Below, piece after piece: positions 23,628 to 36,188 of a stretch of DNA of 64,000 nt. Source of the DNA: Platycnemis pennipes (lineage: Eukaryota; Arthropoda; Insecta; Odonata; Platycnemididae); NCBI GenBank assembly GCA_933228895.1, contig OW121857.1, positions 75,325,672-75,389,671 on the forward strand. Reading direction: 5' to 3'. The notes beneath the pieces are model-generated. The model did not search any database and was not told the DNA's origin. It worked only from the letters and a program-made list of their open reading frames with translations. A program made the position numbers and the translations under genes. Position 1 is the first letter of the stretch, and every line of letters begins with the position of its first letter.

Positions 23628-23840
23628 AATCATCATCATCGGTCAACATTCCTAGGATTGGTTTGACGCAGCCCTCCACTCGATTTTCCATCGGCCAACC
23701 CCTTCATATTAACGTAATTTCTCTCTTTTACATCCTTCACAACCTGTTATATATTTCGTACGAGGCCTGCCTTTTCCAATCCTCCCGTTCACTTTTCCCT
23801 CGATGATTGTTTTCATCAGGCCATATCCTATCCTACTTAT
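23628..23840 (-). mobile_element. RTE-A LINE, 3' fragment
   Basis: The tail CATCATCATCGG, then CCTAGGATTGGTTTGACGC at the left, then the minus-strand reading GLMKTIIEGKVNGRIGKGRP and RTKYI of RTE-A. It faces the copy at 22310-23352 tail to tail. Confidence 0.85.
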
Positions 23841-25179
23841 ACATATTTTCACCTCAGGTACACTTTGAAATAAATGGTTGCATATATATTCATGCACATA
23901 GGAATCAGCTGCGCTGCTGCAGTATCTTCTAACCTCTTCGTGTATCTTACCTATGACTTCTTTAAAGAGTCAACTTAAAAAATGCATTTGGTCGTCAAGC
24001 TGGGCGTTTCTCAAAACCGCAAAATGATTTTAAAATTGAAAACTATAGATCACAGTAAGAATTAGATAATTTATGGTATTATATTTACTGTGACACATAT
24101 CTGTTTTCTGTGGTATACTAAAAATAATTAAAATTCCAAATAAAAGAGAACGCTTCATGCTGAAAAACCGATTTTACTGTTTATTATTAAGGGGAAAGGT
24201 TAAAACCAGGACTATAGGGAGATAAATAAGTAGCCTAGACTATGTGGGTTGGCGATATTTAATGATTAACCAAATTTCATGTTCCAGTGCCTTATGGTTC
24301 TCTAAATGATCTAGCTTTACATTTCCGCGTGGTTATTTTGGGCTTATCTTTTTAAATTATAGAATAGATATATAGAGGTATGCACGCATACACTTATGTG
24401 TGAAAATCACACACCGTTGGGCTAGTTTTGATGAGCTCTTCCCTCAACGACCAGTCCAACCATCAGGTAAAACACAGCCATACATATCCAGGCTTTGTGA
24501 TCTCTCTCTATCTCCATTCCATATACAGGTATATATAGTTGTATATAGTTTCCTATCTACCACGCGAGCTGTTCCAACCTTGCCACGGTCTTTCAAAGCG
24601 TCCATGATGAGCTCAGCATGTAAGGACGAGATTAACGTCAGCCCATTCGTGGATTTGCGACAGAGAGGGACTAGCCCTGCAATTAGGTACGAGTGGATCT
24701 CGTAAACAGGGACCGCTCCCATTCCCGCGAAAGAGGTTCGAACGACCCCTTCGCTCTGCCACCGTGAATCACGCAGCGTCCCCTCCGTGCTTGCACGACC
24801 GAAGCTTCCAACGCCTTCCCTCCTTCCATTAGCTACAGCCATAGAAATCGTCAACATCTTCGCGGTACTTTGAATAATCGGAGCCAACCTGATGCCTGCT
24901 TAGATCGGCGAAAGGAATCACGGAATGTCGCGGTCGCACCTGCCGACTCTACTTCACAGATACGAAGACCTCAGCAACCTAGAAAGCCAGGAGAAGTCGA
25001 GGATATAGGGAAGGGTGTGAAGTGGTTGCACACATAAGCACACACTTTGTTGGGAAAATTTACTCTCCATCGTTTTCCGCTATCTGAACGGATAATCACG
25101 AGATAGGCCGAAATTAAGAGGCCAGCAGCCAATAGCCCGATAATTCTTCAATCTGGAGCGTTCAGCAATACAATACACA
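23841..25179. other. Non-coding DNA; one unclassified 147-aa minus-strand frame
   Basis: The frame at 24444-24887 on the minus strand is fairly free of low-complexity bias but has no domain I recognise. An overlapping plus-strand frame (24400-24705) exists. It could be chance or a decayed element. The remainder is AT-rich and unassigned. Confidence 0.25.
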
Positions 25180-26552
25180 GCATGTTCAGCATGGCTTCCG
25201 AAAGAGCAGATCATGTGAAACTCAACTTGCTCTCTTTTCCCACGATACTTTTGTTTCTGGCGAAAATAATATTCCAGTGGATGCTATATTTCTCGACTCC
25301 AAGAAAGCTTTTGACAAGGTGTCTCATAGCAAACTAATTTTAAAATTAAAATCTTATGGGTTAGACAGTAACATTATATCATGGATTAATGATTTTCTGC
25401 ATGATCGGGTGCAAAGGGTTGTTTTGGACGGTGTTACCTCACCGGCAATTAAAGTCACTTCGGGTGTCACACAAGGTAGTGTGATAGGTCCACTCCTATT
25501 CCTTTTGTACATAAATGATATCCATAAGGTAGTAGTAAGCTCCGTCTATTTGCCGATGACGCAGTAGTGTACAAGGGAATTCTATGCCCAAATGATAAAG
25601 AATATTTAAATATTGACCTACAAGCAATTGAAACTTGGTGTGATACATGGCGTTAGAATTAAACTTTAAAAAATGTCTTGTAATGAATTTTTGGAAAAAG
25701 AATAGCTCTCCTCCTAGTACTTACAAAATAAGTAATAATGAATTAACAAACGTGGGATCCATTAAATATCTTGGAATAAGACTGACAAATGATCTTTCCT
25801 GGGGTAAACATATACGTGAAATAATGAGTAAAGCGAATCGTCAACTGGGATTCGTCAAAAGAGTATTGGGTAAATGTGACGATCATGTACGAGAAATCAG
25901 TTACTTTTCCCTTGTAAGACCTCATTTGGAATATGCTGTCAGTGTATGGGATCCCTATGAAATCGGTCTAAATAACGAACTTGAACGTGTGGAGCGAAGA
26001 TCGGCAAGATTTGTAAAGGGACGGTACGATTACCTTATTAGCGTAACCAGTCTATTAAATGAATTAAATTGGGAATCATTGTCAGATCGCAGGTTGAAAT
26101 TTAGACTTAATCTCTTAAACAAATTCCAAGACCATATTTTCAGTGATGATGTTAAAAATATTTTGCGGACCCCAACTTACTATGGTAGACTGGACCATAA
26201 TCACAAAATTAGTGAAATTGATAGCTGAACTGACAGATTCAAAATGTCCTTTTTTCCTCGTACTATTAGGGATATGAATAACGGTATATATATCCAGTAC
26301 GAGTGTAGCAATGGATAACATTGGTAGCTGCATGTTGGCATAAGGACCCAACTTACCCAACTAACAGCATGTTTTTGCATGTATGCTTTGCCATTTTTAT
26401 CTTTTTTTTAAATAGTGTAGTTTTGAACAGTACCTATACAAGTACTAATCTTTTTTATGCATGATATGTAGTGCATGCTTGGTGAGAGTTCACTCCCTGC
26501 CACACACCTTTATGTTGGCTTGCAGTGTATTATGTAGTTGTAGATGTACACT
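25180..26552 (+). pseudogene. CR1/L2-like LINE reverse transcriptase and 3' end (longest copy, dead)
   Basis: The reverse-transcriptase domain of a non-LTR retrotransposon, 5'-truncated. Reading frames in order: HGFRKSRSCETQLALFSHDT (before 25276), the palm motif AIFLDSKKAFDKVSH, WINDFLHDRVQRVVLDGV, and SGVTQGSVIGPLLFLLYIND. The catalytic FADDA box follows at 25548-25562 in a shifted frame. A second shift precedes the ORF at 25647-26228, which gives the thumb and C-terminal region (VGSIKYLGIRLTNDLSWGKH, ERRSARFVKGRYDYLISV, SLLNELNWESLSDRRLKFRL). A stop ends the ORF early after SEIDS. The 3' UTR and terminal hairpin close at about 26552. Two frameshifts and a missing 5' half make it inactive. 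Endonuclease and ORF1 are absent. Confidence 0.92.
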
Positions 26553-27059
26553 TGTATCTACAACGAAATACGATTTTACCCAACTGAAAGATAAATCTAC
26601 GGATAAAATTTCCCTCTCTGACACTTTTAATTTCGCAAGTTCACGCAGCGACACGAAAGCTGGAGATTACCCTTAGATGTAAGCGGACGATCCTAAAAAA
26701 GTCGTAATATAGGAATGGAGTCTAAAAGGGAGAGAATAATGTAGAAAGGGATGTATAGTGAATTAGGATCGGATACTAATGGTATGCAAATTATGGAATC
26801 TTCACTTCCACGCTCAAGAAATTTATCCAAGCGATAGTGATCAAGGAAACAGAATTCAAATGACCATTGGATTAAGTACCTACAATAGGAGAAGAGTCTT
26901 GATCGTAATTTGTGATAAAGGTGTAGGGATTGTTTAGCTTAGGTTCACACAACCTTTTAAAATACGTTTTCAATTTTTTTACGCTGGCTCTCAAGGTTTC
27001 AGTTCTGCATCGAAGTAAAATTTTCCCAAATACCTCATAATATATTGAACCAACCATAT
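26553..27059. other. Non-coding DNA
   Basis: No coding or repeat structure was recognised. Confidence 0.45.
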
Positions 27060-27148
27060 GTTAGCATGAAAAGGCTGGCCAATAGAAGAATCGAGTGGAA
27101 AACTGCGTCAAACCTATCCTAGGATTGCTGACCAATGATGATGATGAA
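27060..27148 (+). mobile_element. RTE-A LINE, 3' terminus
   Basis: MKRLANRRIEWKTASNLS codons, then TCAAACCTATCCTAGGATTG and a GATGATGATGA tail. Only the last 90 bp survive. Confidence 0.85.
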
Positions 27149-28611
27149 CCACTGGGGAATGTAGACCTAAAACTTCCACATTTCTTATTTTTTATGCAAT
27201 TTTCCTGATTCCTACCTTAGCATAATTGTATACATGAGCTTCGTATTTTTTCCTCTCTGCATAACACTTTCTCTTGGTCCCCCTATGATTCAACAAAACA
27301 GTTTTACTTATCTTCCTATCAATGATTATTTCTCCAGTTCAGACACGCATTGGTTAGGCCATTACGCCCATGGATTTAAAATGAGCTATTATAGTATACT
27401 TAAATTTACTATGGAAGAAAAACTAACCATAACTTTGAGTAAAACATGGCGCTTTAAAAAGTTAGGAACACTAAGTTGTTACAACAACTTGTTTACCTGT
27501 ATACAGGCGTTGAAGTCTAGAGAGAAAAAGTCGCCACCAGAATTTACGGGAAATATATTTTAATAGTTTATATCAAAACCTGCTCAGCTATTTAAATTTA
27601 GCTGTCCAAACTCTATTTAAGCAATATTTTTCATGAACATTCATGAAAAACCAATTTGGTCACCTAGGTTACCGTTTATTCCAAAATGTTGAGCATCGAG
27701 CGTGCGATAAACAATGTGAGCGATTCCAAAACAGCTATCGACCCTTAATCCACACTTTAATGCCAAGGATACGGCCCCTGGAGGCGATAAAAACGCGAGG
27801 TAAACGGAAACGTAAACCTCCCCGGGCACGGAGTAGATGCCAGGGTGCAATCGAATGAAAAACTACGGGCATGGAGCACCCGGGAAATTCATAGCACCAC
27901 ATTCCTTACTCGCAATATGTTGCGGTCACGGTTATCCATCCACTTCTGCGCATTGCATTTCTCGATGGCTCTTGAATACCCCCACACGTTTTTATGGCGG
28001 CATATTTCATTCTTGGCCGCAGCTTCGAAAAAGGTCCCTCCCATCATTTTTATTTGCGAAGGAAGAAAGAGAGAGAGGAGAAGATACGAAGAAAGATACC
28101 TTCTCCTTCTTACCAGGAACAGCTCTTATACAGTTGCATTTGTTGGCAAACGTATCATACACAGCCCTGGGATGTGAATACATTCCAGCGAAAGGAGCCA
28201 AGAACATTATGGGACTCCATTTCTCTAACCGTTATTGCTTACTGCCGATAGACGACGCTCAATGGAAATATCCCTCACAGTGCTGAAATAACCTCTTCGG
28301 AAGATTAGTTACCTGCGATAGAGGAAATTTGGGGAATGAACAGAGAAAGAAAGGTTGGGGATGGTGAGAAACGTCGCGCGAAAAAACGCTTCATCTTTTC
28401 CACCAGATTCGTCCTCACTAGGGTGGAAAAGCATTAATTTCTGAAATCGGCGGATGAGAAGGAATCGCTTGAATAAATACATACAGTGATTAACTCGTTT
28501 GAAAGACGATTGTGAGGCACTCATCCTTGTGATACGTTCACTTATACCTTACGAATTCCTTGAGCTAGAATTAAATTTATATTTTCAAACATATAGTCAT
28601 CAGATTAATCA
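27149..28611. other. Non-coding DNA with chance ORFs at 27.6-28.3 kb
   Basis: Three plus-strand frames (149, 110 and 85 aa) and minus-strand frames overlap at 27837-28286. None has a recognisable domain, signal peptide or splice context. Confidence 0.35.
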
Positions 28612-28751
28612 TTAATAGAATGATATTGCAATTTTCCTCAAGTAAAAATTTATCGATGCTATTGCATCATTGTCAAGTCATCACTGTAGTGGCATCGAAA
28701 CTAGTCGAAATAAATATTTACTTGTGGAAAATTGCAATATCTTTCTATTAA
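28612..28751. mobile_element. 140-bp fold-back / miniature inverted-repeat element
   Basis: The left arm from TTAATAGAATGATATTGCAA (28612) and the right arm ending ATTGCAATATCTTTCTATTAA (28751, written here as its last 21 bases with the final A) are inverse complements over about 40 bp with few mismatches. The centre carries CATCGAAACTAGTCGAAATAA, sharing the GAAAC..GTCG core with the fold-back at 18.7 kb. No ORF. Confidence 0.8.
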
Positions 28752-28961
28752 TATGGAACCTTTCCACCACATCACACCTGAATCTGGTTTGTTTATACAC
28801 TCATCACTCTGATGAAATTAATTTCATGAAATGGAGAGAAAAATATATGCGTTATGCCTATCCGACGGCCGCTAACGTTTAGAGCGTATAAAACTTCATG
28901 TGCACTGTTGGGTTGCTAATATGCTACGAATTAATAAACTAACACATATTTAGTTTTTTGG
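28752..28961. other. Unassigned sequence
   Basis: Nothing recognised between the fold-back and the mariner remnant. Confidence 0.4.
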
Positions 28962-29872
28962 ATATACTGTGATCTGCCTCACTAACCCGAGAGGTGTAGG
29001 ATGTCACAACATCTTGTTGGAACCAAACATTTCCCCTTCCATGTTCATGAAAAATATCACCCAACCTATGCTTGAGAGAGTTCTCGGTCAATGCACAATA
29101 TCGAGTGGGCGTAACCGTTACAGTAACACCATTCTCTTAAAAAATACGGACCCCACACACACCAAACTCAAAAACGGCACACCTTAGAACTGTGGAGCGT
29201 TCGTTTTTGAAGTTCCCGAGGGTTATTTTCGGCCCAGCATCGGAAATGTAGCTTGTTGATCATTTCTAAAATGTGGAAATGTGCTTCGTCCGTAAAGAGA
29301 AAAACTTTTCTGCGAGAAAGGTTTCGATGTTCTCGACACAAAGTGGTACGGGTTTCACAATCTTGTTCACTCAGTTCTTGTCGGACTTGTTCTGTAATTT
29401 TGTGCGGGTGCATTTTGAGTTCTACGGCGCAGAATTCTCCGAACACTTCGGTCCGATAGCTGTAGCACAGCCGCATGTTTCCGTGCAGAACGCCGTGGAG
29501 ATTGTTCAACCGAAGCTCTCACGGCAGCAAAATTTTCCGGTCCTGTTGAAGATCGAGGACGGCCAGTAGATGTCCGTTTTAACGAACTACCTGTCTGTCT
29601 AAAGTTTGACACCCAATTGCGGATTGTTTTTTATCGGGAACGGGATAATGTCGAGCGAGCGCAAAATGAATACGAAATCAGCGATCCGCCATTTTGAATA
29701 AATTCCACTAAAATGAAAGCATGCTGTATTCCCGACCACACCATGCTGTAAACTGCAAATGGCATGAGCAAAGCTGTCTTTATACGCAAGCTCCAACACA
29801 GTACCTCCACCCTGCCCATGGCGACAATGTTCTCAAATCGGGGAGGTCATTCTGCCGCACCCTGTACGTTTT
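28962..29872 (-). pseudogene. mariner/Tc1-type transposase, frameshifted and 3'-truncated
   Basis: A minus-strand remnant of an IS630-Tc1-mariner transposon. From the 5' end: the terminal repeat CCGCACCCTGTA at the high-coordinate edge, then an N-terminal frame near 29819-29631 (MVWSGIQHAFILVEFIQNGG). A helix-turn-helix region follows in a new frame (NFRQTGSSLKRTSTGRPRSS, SARKHAAVLQLSDRSVRRIL; 29612-29367). In a third frame comes QVRQELSEQDCETRTTLC and the first catalytic block FTDEAHFH with NKLHFRCWAENNPRELQK. Beyond a stop it continues with GVTVTVTPTRYC and the second catalytic block VWFQQDVVTSYTSR near 29030-28985. The third acidic residue and the far terminal repeat are missing. At least two frameshifts and a stop make it inactive. 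Confidence 0.88.
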
Positions 29873-30718
29873 TGAAACTTCTGAATATGCTTAGCACCCA
29901 TAAACAATGGCATTTCGTATAAAAAACAGTTCTTACAAAGATATTTACAACTATTCAGTCACTTACACAATATTGGTGTCATTATCGTGCACAGAAAACG
30001 AGGTATGAGAAAATGTATCATACATGAGCCCAAGGATACACTAATTTCAGGCGCACCGAGCAGAGTAAGACGTATCTCTTTATTACCAACGCGCCCCTTG
30101 CTGGCTGATGTTTCACATTTTATAACATTTGTTCATCATCGTACAGAAAATTAGATGAAACTTAATGAGAAAATTTGAATAACCCCTCACTGGGTGTTCT
30201 ATCATACGGTATCCTACATAAATGTAGGCTATTTCTAACTCACTCCCCGCTTGTTTATGCAATTATGTGCTTATGCTATACAAATCATAAATTTTATTCC
30301 TCGTTTGTCAAATTATATGTTTACCATTTAAGTGTGCATGTTATGTCCTTTACAAGGTATTGAAATTTAAACAATTACATGTAAACCTAACGCTCGATTT
30401 TCTATACGAGGAAGCCTACCGCAGGCCGATGGGTAAGACGTACTCCAGGCAAAACAAGGAAGCCGAATATAGAAACTGGCCTTTAGACGCCAGTATATTT
30501 GAAGGAGTCTTGTGAAAAAGGAGCAGCTTTGATGTCTCAAGTTTCGACGATGGTAAGGCGTGTTTCTACGCCTGAGTCTACACAGGGCCCTTCACGCAAC
30601 CACAAGAGACAGATGGAGGCACACTAGGCATCCACTACTGACAAGTAAACAAACATACCATTGAGGAATTTGATTTTTCCCTGGTGTCTTTTTCATGTGA
30701 AATAATGTCGGGAAATCT
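29873..30718. other. Non-coding DNA
   Basis: No coding or repeat structure was recognised. Confidence 0.45.
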
Positions 30719-30824
30719 ACCAGGTGAGTGCATTCAATGCCGGCGTTTCATTATCTGACTCAGCCACCTTCCTCCTGGCTTTAATTGCCATGATATTAGT
30801 TAATATTTAATGCACTCACCTGGT
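30719..30824. repeat. 106-bp element with perfect 16-bp terminal inverted repeats
   Basis: ACCAGGTGAGTGCATT at 30719-30734 is matched exactly in inverse complement at 30809-30824. The interior is 74 bp with no ORF. No clear target duplication flanks it. It may be a miniature transposon or an RNA hairpin. Confidence 0.8.
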
Positions 30825-33137
30825 GAATTCAGAGACAATTTCACACAAACCGTACGATATATGAGTACACTAAATATTTCGCTGTTAAAAATTTATTTAC
30901 TGGCGACTGGAACACGGCGAATTCACAGACAATAAAATACTGCCTCCCATTTCGAATTAAAATCCAGCCCGACGAATCGAGGGGATCGGGTTGGTGTGAT
31001 GGCTTGAGAAGTGGCCAACACAAGGTCCAATCTGAGTTTTTCTGCTCTCAACTGTTTTCCTCCCTTCGAATTATTTTTCTCGAAACTCTGAAATCAGAAT
31101 CAGAATCGATGACTGTTCATATCATGTTTTCAACATATTGTTCCGCAGATAATATGAAGTTGATTAATGTGAGGCTACAAAAATCATAAGACTTCAGAAA
31201 TATTGATAAAGTATCAGTGGTCATAAGTAGTCATAGTATAATGGTCATATGTAGTAAAAAGAAGCTTATTTAATCTGAACAAAATATATTTTCTGTTGAC
31301 TGAGAAAAAAATTTTTTCCAAAACTGTCGAATCAATGAATACTTGTAATAATCATAATATAATAAAGATGGAATGTTTAAAAATAAGTGAGGAGTCATTA
31401 AAAGTGGATATATGTTGATTACCAAGTCCCATAATCATTTATCCCACACTTGCCTATTTTCCTTGGGAGCTGAGTGGACCTCAGGACTCTATACTGGAGG
31501 AAATCCTACTCTAACAATTGTTTGCAGGCTTAACTTCACCAGAAACGCTGAATACACTTGAAATTTTACAATGGAAATTTAGCAGCGTACAAATATACCT
31601 CTCGATCTGCCGGCAAAGTTTCTAGTGCAGCGCTAAGATGAGGCTTTATAAAGTCCAGAGGTGCACGTTCATAATCATTCTAACTTACGACTTCAACTTC
31701 AGTATCCATGACGGATAAAAGTAGCATCAATTTTGTTTAACAGTTTTCATTGCGCATAGTCTTTCAACACTCAACTTTATCATCTTGACCTTAGAAAGGA
31801 TGTCATAAGTTCATGTAAAATAGAAGTGAAATACAAGGTTCAAGCATTCTTTCTAATGACCACGAAGTTGGATACAAGGGACTTCTTTAATAATTCATCC
31901 TTTACTACTCGTCGTTAAATACTTAACTCTCTAAATACCTTCTCCAGCATGTCGTCATTCCACGAATTTTTTGCAAACCTCAAAAAATGGTGGTTAAATA
32001 TTAATATGCAAGCACCCCGAAAATTTTCATATCATCTTTTCCAATTGTCCAATTATAAACAAGGCGAAAGAAACCGTAAAAACAAATGTAACTCCATATC
32101 CTTATTTTGTTTGGCCCCTATAAAATGCCTTAAAAGTAGGTACATATAAAAACTATGTGGATTAACAAATCACTTTTACCAATGGAAAACTGAAGGAATA
32201 AGGTTTACGTTCTGAGATCTGAGAAATCGGAGAGATTTATTGCATAAAGAGTCGCTCTTAGCAGCCAGGTTATCAAGGCCTAAAGCAAGAACGTAAACGT
32301 TTCATAGTTAACTGGGCATTCATACTATGGTGTGTGGAATATGCTTGTATTCCTCCAACAGAGAATATGGTTATGTTAAAAACTTACCCACTATCAAGTT
32401 AACAGGCACAAACCTGAATTCTTGTCCACGAACAGGTTTGTATACGTCACCTACTAATTGTCTTTTAGGCGCACTGGCGGTTATGTTCCCCTCCCATAAG
32501 AATTGTGTGTTTTAAAATATTTATCCTTAATTTTTTTTACCTAAGGTGCCAATTGAATTAGCAAGATAATATTTCATTTCTATACATATTTAGCTGGCCA
32601 CCAGTATTTTCAAGCAAATAAAGAGTTTGGGGAGGGCTATGAACTGAAAAAAACAATTTCGAACTTGAGTAACGCGTGTGCCTATGCTTATTTCACTCCC
32701 TGTATGCTCTCACTTCAGCTTGACGACACTGGCAAGACCCAAAGCGAGGACCATTGCCTCAGGGTCAGCCGCCGTTTAGAACACAGACCACAAGTGATTT
32801 CACTTAGTGATGTGTGTGTGGAGGTAAACATCGGATGACAATCGGACTCAAGGACAGCAGGGTGAATCGGAACCTCGCACCCTACCGCAACAACAACATT
32901 TGTCTTTTTACTTTGTTTACACTCCGTAGATTCGCGCCGAGGCCGAATTCGAGATGAAATAAAGGGTTGAATTTTCATTCGGAGGTGATAACGAACAGTG
33001 ATGACCTTGAGTCGGTTTCAGCGGGCAACAGAACTTTCGCGGCTACATTGCTTTGTGAATTTCATTCCTATAAAGCCATCCACTCCATCTCTACGGCTGG
33101 AAAATACCGTGTTCACCGATATCTCTATCTAATGACT
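30825..33137. other. AT-rich non-coding DNA
   Basis: No gene was recognised. A slightly G/C-richer stretch at 32.7-33.1 kb has overlapping short frames (87 aa minus, 84 aa plus) without domains. Confidence 0.45.
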
Positions 33138-33230
33138 GCCCTACAAGTCACCTTGAAGGTGTGTGGCAGGGGAGGAGTTGTCGCGAAACATGTACTACTT
33201 GTAGGTACTAAAATTTACTAATAAAGAGAA
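33138..33230 (-). mobile_element. CR1/L2-like LINE, 3' hairpin only
   Basis: The reverse complement of CCCTGCCACACACCTTC, with its paired arm AAGGTGACTTGTAGGG, lies at 33142-33174, followed by a decayed CATGT block. The hairpin sequence has changed but can still pair. Confidence 0.65.
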
Positions 33231-33691
33231 ATTTCTATGAATATCAAGCAGGACCCACACACTACACATTCTTTATTTCATCCAGCATGCAAATAAACAT
33301 AATATGATGACATACTTTGAAATTATAACGAACTAAAATGAAACAACTTTTATTCATTGATAAACAGATATGGTGCAAAAATTAAGAGTTATAAAATGTT
33401 TTCGACATATTAAAGACATGTGGATCAATACTCGTAGCTAATTATTCTCATTTTGATGTCTACAAAAATCCCATAAGCACATTAAAAAATTAAATTACGC
33501 GTTCACTACACCTTTCTTATATTTATCATCTGAACTAATAGAATTTGAACTGAAGTGCATACTAGGAGCTGAGTGAACTAAGAAGTGGTATTTGTTGCTA
33601 ATACAGTGTATATGGTAAGTATATTATAAGTTTACGCCCATAGCTTTGAAACAGCGAGAAAAGGGGCGTCTTGTACAACCCAGATGGCCAT
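33231..33691. other. AT-rich non-coding DNA
   Basis: Nothing recognised. Confidence 0.45.
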
Positions 33692-33930
33692 GGGCTGGCC
33701 TGGTTGGTTAATGCGTTGGCCTGACAACCCCAAGGTCATAGGTTCGATATCCTCCCAGGACAAAGGTGTTGTATTTTCCTTAGGATTAAATTCTCAAGTT
33801 AGACGGCGAGACATAACCTTAGCTTGGAAAAGAAAATTCGCTTTGTACATACATTCCACACACGTTTTAACGTTTTATTGGCTTCGACCATGATTTTGAA
33901 AATTTATGTGTCATTATCAAGGTCAAGCCT
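33692..33930 (+). repeat. tRNA-derived SINE or tRNA pseudogene
   Basis: The A box TGGTTGGTTAATGCG at 33700-33714 and B box GGTTCGATATCC at 33741-33752 have tRNA spacing and follow a CTGGCC stem-like start. No CCA end or full acceptor stem can be formed, so it is a SINE head, not a functional tRNA. The tail contains, on the minus strand, CTTGATAATGACAC and GGTCGAAGCCAATAAAACG (33875-33925), the motif shared with the fold-backs. Confidence 0.6.
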
Positions 33931-36094
33931 CAAATGTTGAACCGTGATAACCTTATCTGTTGGATCATCTAAAATCAGAGACAGCTACTAATCGTTTAAG
34001 TAAGGAATATTTATAATGTAGACAAATGTTTTGAAGACGCTCTCATAGCACTCGACTCATTAGTTCAGTTTGAAGGACTGAATGCGTTTTATCCCAATTT
34101 ATCTATGAATACGTTTGCGAATACTTTTTACCCTGATATCTATGCAGAGGTATAGGAGAGGTTGACCCAGCAGAGGTTTACCCTAATAAACATGCAGAGG
34201 TATAAGAAAAAGGTAAAGTCTTGGAATATACTTAAAAAACGACGAATTGAAATGTGCTTTCATACTGCGTCTCTTTATAATGAGACAAAAAGAAAATTAT
34301 TGCAAAATAACTTACAGTTTTTACTAAGCGAGCTTAAGAGATACGTCTCAAGGTTCTATTATTGGCCGAGGAAACTGGACGGTTTTAACTTTTGCGGGAA
34401 GGATTATTTAATACAATTTACTCAGGAATCTAGCAATTATGCATGAATATCACTGTTATTAGAGCAACAGAGTAACGAGGTTTTGAGGACGAAAAATATG
34501 TAATACTAACTCCATGAACATTGACCTTGGGTGTGAGATTTACGAATGAATAATGAATGACCAATTATCTGCTGGCCAAAGAAGAAAATATGATTCTAAA
34601 AATAGAAAAAAACGCAAAGATGTATCTTATTCTCCAAGAGATGAAATAGAAGATGTGAAATGTTAGGGTTTTGAAGTATTTTTAAAAGAGTGATTGAAGG
34701 AAAAATGGCTAAAAAGTATAGAATAGATAATTTAAATAATCAACTATCTCAAAGAGATGATCGGAAATGTGAAATGTGTGAGTATATATTTGGTAACAAG
34801 AAAAAAACAGACAATTGAAAACACAGAAGGATAAGGAAATGGACCTTCACAGTATCATACTTACGCGTCAAAATATCCTAAGAAAACAAATTCAATTTGA
34901 AAGTTAAATAATTATTGTCAACTTCACTTATTATCAAGGCTCATTCGAGATATAAGTGAAGTAAGATCAGACAAAAATATTTTTTGAGAGAAAAGGAACT
35001 GAAAGAAACATTGAACATTGCTAAGTTGTAATAATGGTAGGTTTCTGTCATTAAGTATCAAACACACTTCATTCATTCCCAGCTAGATAGAAAAAAATAT
35101 GACCCTTCTCAACAAACCTTCTGTACGTAAGAAAAAAAGGAATAGAAAGGTTGAATACGATTGTTCATTCCTCCCATAGAGTATAAAATAATCAAAGCTT
35201 GAAGGATTAAACATCGAGAGCTAGAAAATTCTGAACACGATGTTAGAAATAGAATTTTAGCTGCAAAAATTATGGTGTTTATGTGAGCGGAAGCGTATGT
35301 CGTTCTTTCTTGCGAGGGAAGAGGCCCGGCACTCTAAGGGAAAATTTCGCGGGAGGCGGGTGTCTCTTGACCGGAGGATTTGCCGGCCGCGGTCAGGGCT
35401 AACCAACAATTGCCGGAGGCGCGCGCCAATGCCCGCCTGAATCTTCTCGCTTTCCCAGAACAGAAGAACGACACATATGACTTTTGGCATAGCATTGGAA
35501 CACGATTGCAGAGGGTGTATTCTGCTTGGAACGTGGAGAAACCGGAGCTAAACACATTTACGACTCATTCTAAGATGGCGGAAGGGAGTGCAGGGAAAAT
35601 TGACGAGAGATGAAGCAGCCAACTCATCCTCACCTCCTACAGTGACTCGCTGGGCGTTTCCTTCTCGCTTGCCTCGTTTGTCAAACACGTCAAAGACGCA
35701 TAGTAATACTCTCGATAAGGTTTGCATTCATTAATCCCATGCGGTGCCACGAAATAATCGATTGATTACACTATGAAACTAAAATGGCCGCCTCTTGAAT
35801 CAAAGGAAAAACACTAGTATGCACAGGATGCAATCTCCCATAAGACGCAAATTTTCAACCCACAAGCATCGAACCTCAAAAATTCACCGTTAAACTATAA
35901 AAATTAAATTCCATAAGTGGAAAAATGGTTATATTACGGATAAATGTGCCACGGTATTGATTTAAAATGAAAATATTAATAGGTGGTACATTTGCGTAAA
36001 TATAGCAAGGAAGAATTAAAAGAGGGAAAAATACGTTCCGAAGAAAACTAATGCGAAATTAAAGAACTTGGGCCAATCTAATAAAAAACTCAGT
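33931..36094. other. Non-coding DNA; G/C-richer island at 35.27-35.62 kb
   Basis: A 94-aa plus-strand frame (34162-34446) is lysine- and aromatic-rich with no domain. The island at 35270-35620 contains CCGGCCGCGG-type sequence and overlapping frames on both strands. It could be a CpG-rich regulatory patch, but no promoter motif or exon is clear. Confidence 0.35.
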
Positions 36095-36188
36095 AAAATA
36101 CGTGTATCTTGATGTGAATTGGAATTCCCCTCTTCCCCTGCCACACAACTTTATGGTGGATTGCAGGCTATTTTGTAGATATAGTACT
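36095..36188 (+). mobile_element. CR1/L2-like LINE, 3' terminus
   Basis: CCCCTGCCACACAACTTTAT, then GGTGGATTGCAGGCTATTT and TGTAGATATAG match the 3' hairpin and tail. Confidence 0.8.

Noticed and set aside
27837..28286. 149-aa plus-strand ORF as a gene
   Set aside because: Overlapping frames occur in two other plus-strand phases and on the minus strand. No domain, signal peptide or splice support.
33692..33767. Functional tRNA gene
   Set aside because: A and B boxes are present, but the acceptor ends do not pair and a SINE-like tail follows.
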